Source: UBA6168 sp964508135 (GTDB taxonomy: Bacteria; Bacteroidota; Bacteroidia; Chitinophagales; Saprospiraceae). Taken from it: a DNA stretch of 64,000 bases. A program made the translations under genes and the position numbers. Each line of letters begins with the position of its first letter. The first letter of the stretch is position 1. The notes beneath the pieces were generated by a model. The model was not told the origin of the DNA, searched no databases, and saw nothing but the letters and a program-made list of their open reading frames with translations. The stretch lies in NCBI GenBank assembly GCA_964508135.1, contig CAZDSU010000016.1, positions 37,849 to 101,848 of the forward strand, in the 5' to 3' direction. Of the stretch, positions 60,866-64,000 are shown piece after piece.

Positions 60866-62668
60866 ATGTGTAAAATTGACCTTAAAATATTCCACGGCGT
60901 GCCACATAAAGCATTGATTATAAATATTTTACGAAAACTAAGTTTGATTGTTGGCTATTGGTTGGCCAGTATTGTGGCCTATGGCCAAAACGAAATCACC
61001 TTCGAGGCGGTGACCGATGCTCGGCAAGTGGTGGTCAACGGGTATTTTGATGTGACGTTCAGTTTGAAAAATGCGAACGGCACTCAGTTTGCGCCCCCAA
61101 GTTTCAAGGATTTTGTAGTGTTGGCCGGTCCGAACACCTCGTCCAACATGCAAATCGTCAATGGAAACGTGACCCGGTCAATGGGTTTTAGCTATACTTT
61201 GCAACCCACCAAAATTGGCAAATTCACGATTGGCAGCGCCTCGGTAAAGGCTGACGGGAGGTTGATGCGCTCGAATCCGATAGAAGTAGAAGTGGCAAAG
61301 GGAACGACAAAGCAAGGTGCGGGGTCAGGCGAGCAGTTTTTTGTGCGGATAGAACCCAACAAGAAACAAGCCTACGTTGGAGAGCAGGTTTTGCTGGATT
61401 TCAAGCTTTACACCACGGTCGGCATCGAAGGCTACGACATACCCGAAGACCCAAATTATGACGGGTTTTATGCGCTTGAACTCCGACGATTTAGTTCAAA
61501 TACGGTGCAGGAAGTGCTCAACGGGCGGCAGTACGCTACGAAAGTGCTGCGCCGTATCGCCCTTTTCCCCCAAAAAACTGGCAAGCTTACGGTTGAACCT
61601 TTCAGGATTCAACTGGCGGTGGTAGATGAGAATAGCAAGACGGGATTTTTCTTTAACCGCAGTCTAAAGCCAGTATTCTTCACTACGGATGCCATTACGA
61701 TTAACGTGTCTCCACTGCCAGATGGCGCCAAAGATGGGTTTTGTGGAGCTGTCGGGTCGTATGAACTGCAAGCTGGCATTGATCGCAAAACGGCCACTAC
61801 CGACGATGCCATTACAGTAAGCTTGTTGCTCAAGGGCAATGGCGATACGAAGCGTGTGCAGGCTCCAGCACTTGTTCTGTCGGATTCATTCGAGGTGTAT
61901 CCCCCAAAAGTCGTGAGCGACAAAAGCGATGAGATTCGGGGCGAAATTGTCAGTGAAAAGCGGTTTGAGTACTTGGTTTTACCGAAATTTCCTGGTCAGT
62001 ACTCCATCACACCGAAGGTGAGCTATTTTAGTACGGAAAAAAACAGCTACGTTGACTTTCCGGTCGGGCCATTTTCGTTGCAAGTAAAATCCGGCACCGG
62101 CAAACCTACTGGAACAGCCGATTTGCCAGGAGTAATTGGACTCAACGACATTTTACCGATAAAATCAACGGCCAAGTTTACCCGCACTTCTGAGGGCTTT
62201 GTAGGCTCCATTTTATTTTACCTGCTTGCAGCTCTACCGGTCGTGGCATTTGCATTTTTACTTTTTTACAAGAAAAAACAACAGAACCTGGCAGCCATTG
62301 ACCCAGGTATCCTCAAGGTCAGGTTGGCGGGTCGGGAAGCCCAGAAGCGATTAGCTACTGCCCAGCAACAGCTACTGGAAAATAAAAGTCGAGCGTTTTA
62401 TGATGAAGTTTCCAAGGCTTACCTCGGCTATTTCTGTGATAAAACCGGGTTACCACTCTCCCAATTTTCAAAGGAAAATGTACGGGAGACACTCTCGTCG
62501 CTTCAGATAAATCCAAATACTGTTGAAGAATTTCTGAAAGTGCTCCAAACCTGCGAGGTCGCATTGTTTGCTGGTATGGACAATCAAACCTCCATGCAAT
62601 CTACCTATGAAAATGCAATTGCCATCATCACAAAAATTGAAGATGAGTTGGACAAAAGACCTTCCTAA
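60866..62668 (+). CDS. batD: BatD family (Bacteroides aerotolerance) protein
   Basis: 600 residues. After a signal-like helix (~22-40), beta-rich repeats (VNGYFDVTFSLKNANGTQF, YVGEQVLLDFKLYTTVGIEGYDIPE) typical of BatD, with a C-terminal transmembrane helix at ~450-470 (FYLLAALPVVAFAFLLF) and a helical cytoplasmic tail. BatD belongs to the Bat membrane complex thought to be linked to oxidative stress and MoxR/von Willebrand proteins; the other Bat genes are not seen here. The start ATG is uncertain. Confidence 0.85.
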   Translation: MCKIDLKIFHGVPHKALIINILRKLSLIVGYWLASIVAYGQNEITFEAVTDARQVVVNGYFDVTFSLKNANGTQFAPPSFKDFVVLAGPNTSSNMQIVNGNVTRSMGFSYTLQPTKIGKFTIGSASVKADGRLMRSNPIEVEVAKGTTKQGAGSGEQFFVRIEPNKKQAYVGEQVLLDFKLYTTVGIEGYDIPEDPNYDGFYALELRRFSSNTVQEVLNGRQYATKVLRRIALFPQKTGKLTVEPFRIQLAVVDENSKTGFFFNRSLKPVFFTTDAITINVSPLPDGAKDGFCGAVGSYELQAGIDRKTATTDDAITVSLLLKGNGDTKRVQAPALVLSDSFEVYPPKVVSDKSDEIRGEIVSEKRFEYLVLPKFPGQYSITPKVSYFSTEKNSYVDFPVGPFSLQVKSGTGKPTGTADLPGVIGLNDILPIKSTAKFTRTSEGFVGSILFYLLAALPVVAFAFLLFYKKKQQNLAAIDPGILKVRLAGREAQKRLATAQQQLLENKSRAFYDEVSKAYLGYFCDKTGLPLSQFSKENVRETLSSLQINPNTVEEFLKVLQTCEVALFAGMDNQTSMQSTYENAIAIITKIEDELDKRPS

Positions 62669-62695
62669 TAAATTGATTATCAATTTTTTGTAGCG

Positions 62696-63439
62696 ATGAA
62701 AAACTTTCCCCAACAGTTGCTGGTAATGTTTGCCATTCTCTCTTTTGCCAATATCATTGCAGTTGGTTCTGGGGTGGAGTTGCTAAATTTTGCAACGAAA
62801 CCACTCTTGATAAGCTGCCTTGCACTTTGGTTTTACTTTCGGACTAGGGGAAATTGGTATCTATTTTCCCGCTTTTTTTTGATTGGGTTGGTTTTTTCAG
62901 TTCTGGGAGATACGCTATTGATGTTTGTGAAGATGAAAGGAGAGATATACTTTCTGCTTGGACTTGGAAGTTTTCTGCTTGCACACCTCTGCTATATTGC
63001 TGCGTTTTTCAAATTCCCCAACTTCAAATCTGGAATTATCTGGGTCAATAAATGGATGGCTCTTCCCTTTCTGATAATACTGACGAGTTTGCTTTGTGTA
63101 CTTTGGAATAGCCTTGGCGCTTTTCTAGTTCCTGTTGCTATTTATGCTAGCGTAATCGTGACAATGTTTGCTTTTAGCTTCAATATGCGAAAAAGGGTTG
63201 ATACTACTGTTTCAAAAATGCTTTTTTTTGGAGCTGCTTTGTTCGTTTTATCAGACCTCATCATTGCGATGAAGAAGTTCAAGTACCCTGACATGGGTGA
63301 AACTTTGAGTGGTGTTGCCATCATGGTTACGTACCTACTTGGACAAGTGTTGCTGGCACTCGGAATGGGCAAAGCGAGTGATGATTTCGTAGAAAAAGAA
63401 GGATTAAGTAGTACCCAAATTATGGGTTCGCCAGAATGA
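62696..63439 (+). CDS. YhhN family membrane protein (lysoplasmalogenase-like)
   Basis: 247 residues with about eight membrane segments. VFSVLGDTLLM and GLGSFLLAHLCYIAAF (GxxxFxxxHxxY) and ALFVLSDLIIAMKKF are the conserved features of YhhN/TMEM86, whose eukaryotic members hydrolyse lysoplasmalogens. Its 3' end overlaps the convergent gene at 63404 by 36 bases. Starts 27 bases after batD, perhaps in one transcript. Confidence 0.85.
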   Translation: MKNFPQQLLVMFAILSFANIIAVGSGVELLNFATKPLLISCLALWFYFRTRGNWYLFSRFFLIGLVFSVLGDTLLMFVKMKGEIYFLLGLGSFLLAHLCYIAAFFKFPNFKSGIIWVNKWMALPFLIILTSLLCVLWNSLGAFLVPVAIYASVIVTMFAFSFNMRKRVDTTVSKMLFFGAALFVLSDLIIAMKKFKYPDMGETLSGVAIMVTYLLGQVLLALGMGKASDDFVEKEGLSSTQIMGSPE

Positions 63440-63874
63440 AATAAGCATTCTAAAGGGAAAAATCACTACACTTATGAGACTTCCGATTCCAAAGAAAAGG
63501 AATTCGGCCTTGGTGTACTCCACCATCCTACTCTGGCTTTTTTCGGGTAGTTGAACGAACAACGATTGGATTCCAATTTCGTCAGCAAATGTTTCAAATG
63601 TGTGCAATTCTCGAATGATGTAAATAAACAAGGGAATACAAAGCACCAACAAAGCCACTTTCGCCCATTGTAGATGTCGCAAGAGTGTATGTTTTAGCAG
63701 AAAAATGTGCCGGGTTAGCGTAATGAACACCAATATGAAAACAGTGTTGGCGGTAAAAAAAGGGAAGTTTTGGCTGTTTGAGTATATTGGATAAATCAAA
63801 GCCACCAACAAAATGGCAGTAATTACCCACCAAATCAGTTCAAGCCTTAGAATCAGACTGGTATCTTTTTTCAT
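63404..63874 (-). CDS. Small membrane protein of unknown function
   Basis: 156 residues with four membrane segments (LIWWVITAILLVALIYPI, FFTANTVFILVFITL, VALLVLCIPLFIYII and FGIGSLISVVIFPFRML). It lies between an rRNA operon end and yhhN, and its 3' end overlaps yhhN. No known domain. Confidence 0.7.
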   Translation of the reverse strand: MKKDTSLILRLELIWWVITAILLVALIYPIYSNSQNFPFFTANTVFILVFITLTRHIFLLKHTLLRHLQWAKVALLVLCIPLFIYIIRELHTFETFADEIGIQSLFVQLPEKSQSRMVEYTKAEFLFFGIGSLISVVIFPFRMLISFWRTHNLGTT

Positions 63875-63912
63875 ATTCTTCGGATTGCGCCGTTACGACT
63901 TAAACTAAACAA

Positions 63913-63948
63913 GAACAGCCCGATGGAAAGCTATCCATCGGGCTGTTC
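63913..63948 (-). terminator. Terminator of the rRNA operon
   Basis: A 14-bp perfect stem (GAACAGCCCGATGG with complement) and an 8-base loop, 18 bases beyond the 5S 3' end on the minus strand. Confidence 0.85.
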
Positions 63949-63965
63949 AAAATAAAAAAAAGGGT

Positions 63966-64000
63966 TGGCAGCGACCTACTCTCCCGGCCTTTAGGGCCAG
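63966..64000 (-). rRNA. rrf: 5S ribosomal RNA, 3' end (partial)
   Basis: Read on the minus strand the last bases run CCGGGAGAGTAGGTCGCTGCC, the conserved 3' end of bacterial 5S rRNA, cut by the window border. The operon's 23S and 16S would lie beyond 64000. Confidence 0.9.

Noticed and set aside
60866..62668. Alternative start giving a clean BatD signal peptide
   Set aside because: No in-frame ATG closer to the hydrophobic segment exists, so the ATG at 60866 was kept although uncertain.

Overview
The window is chromosomal DNA of a Bacteroidota bacterium, most likely from the Saprospiria (Haliscomenobacter/Lewinella-like). The grounds are: several large secreted proteins ending in type IX secretion (T9SS) C-terminal sorting domains; the gene order rpmB-rpmG-DUF4295-ftsY; a LytS/LytR pair; BatD; promoter-like TAnnTTTG boxes; and almost no Shine-Dalgarno sequences. 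The whole window is ordinary housekeeping and cell-surface gene content. There is no intact prophage, no transposase and no CRISPR array.

Layout. 1-6.2 kb: a CNNM/CorC transporter, an AntA-like antirepressor-domain protein, a PG-binding/M15 peptidase with a small zinc-ribbon-like gene coupled to it, and an M14 carboxypeptidase exported by T9SS. 6.4-9.8 kb: ribosomal proteins L21 and L27 (L27 carries an unusual HhH extension), then ftsY, DUF4295, L33, L28 and tRNA-Arg(ACG) on the other strand. 9.9-18.3 kb: a T9SS subtilase overlapping a BtuF-like protein, a cNMP/CBS/DUF294 protein with a membrane neighbour, YihY and LptF/G. 18.4-18.85 kb: a tRNA-Arg(UCU) gene interrupted by a group I intron. 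19-29.7 kb: ung, lolD, a GT39-like glycosyltransferase, a serine hydrolase, two secreted proteins of unknown function, an epimerase and a LytTR two-component pair. 29.9-39.7 kb: QueD-like, XisI/XisH, acs, recO, CotH, an oxidoreductase, TonB-domain and OmpA lipoproteins. 39.8-47.9 kb: tRNA-Arg(CCG), a lipoprotein, a quinone oxidoreductase, a noncoding array of repeated motif/hairpin units, a large T9SS protein with dockerin-like repeats, and an AT-rich helical protein. 48-64 kb: CPBP protease, PKD/OmpA protein, M19 and S37 peptidases, PGRP-like amidase, D-3-PGDH, membrane-anchored subtilase, dnaJ-grpE, batD, YhhN, and the 3' end of a 5S rRNA gene.

Two themes stand out. First, the window is rich in exported peptidases and adhesive or envelope proteins (M14, two S8, M19, S37, amidase, CotH, dockerin-like protein), as expected of a polymer-degrading surface lifestyle served by T9SS. 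Second, the spaces between genes are filled with low-complexity word repeats (for example TTGGGAAA or ATTGTTGG words) folded into long inverted repeats. They act as apparent terminators between convergent genes, supply the last codons and stop codons of several genes, and occur in frame inside two proteins.

The strongest unusual observations are the group I intron in tRNA-Arg(UCU), the tandem motif/hairpin array at 42.16-43.03 kb, the L27 extension, and the word-repeat hairpins. All functional calls come from reading sequence and recalled family knowledge; no searches were run.
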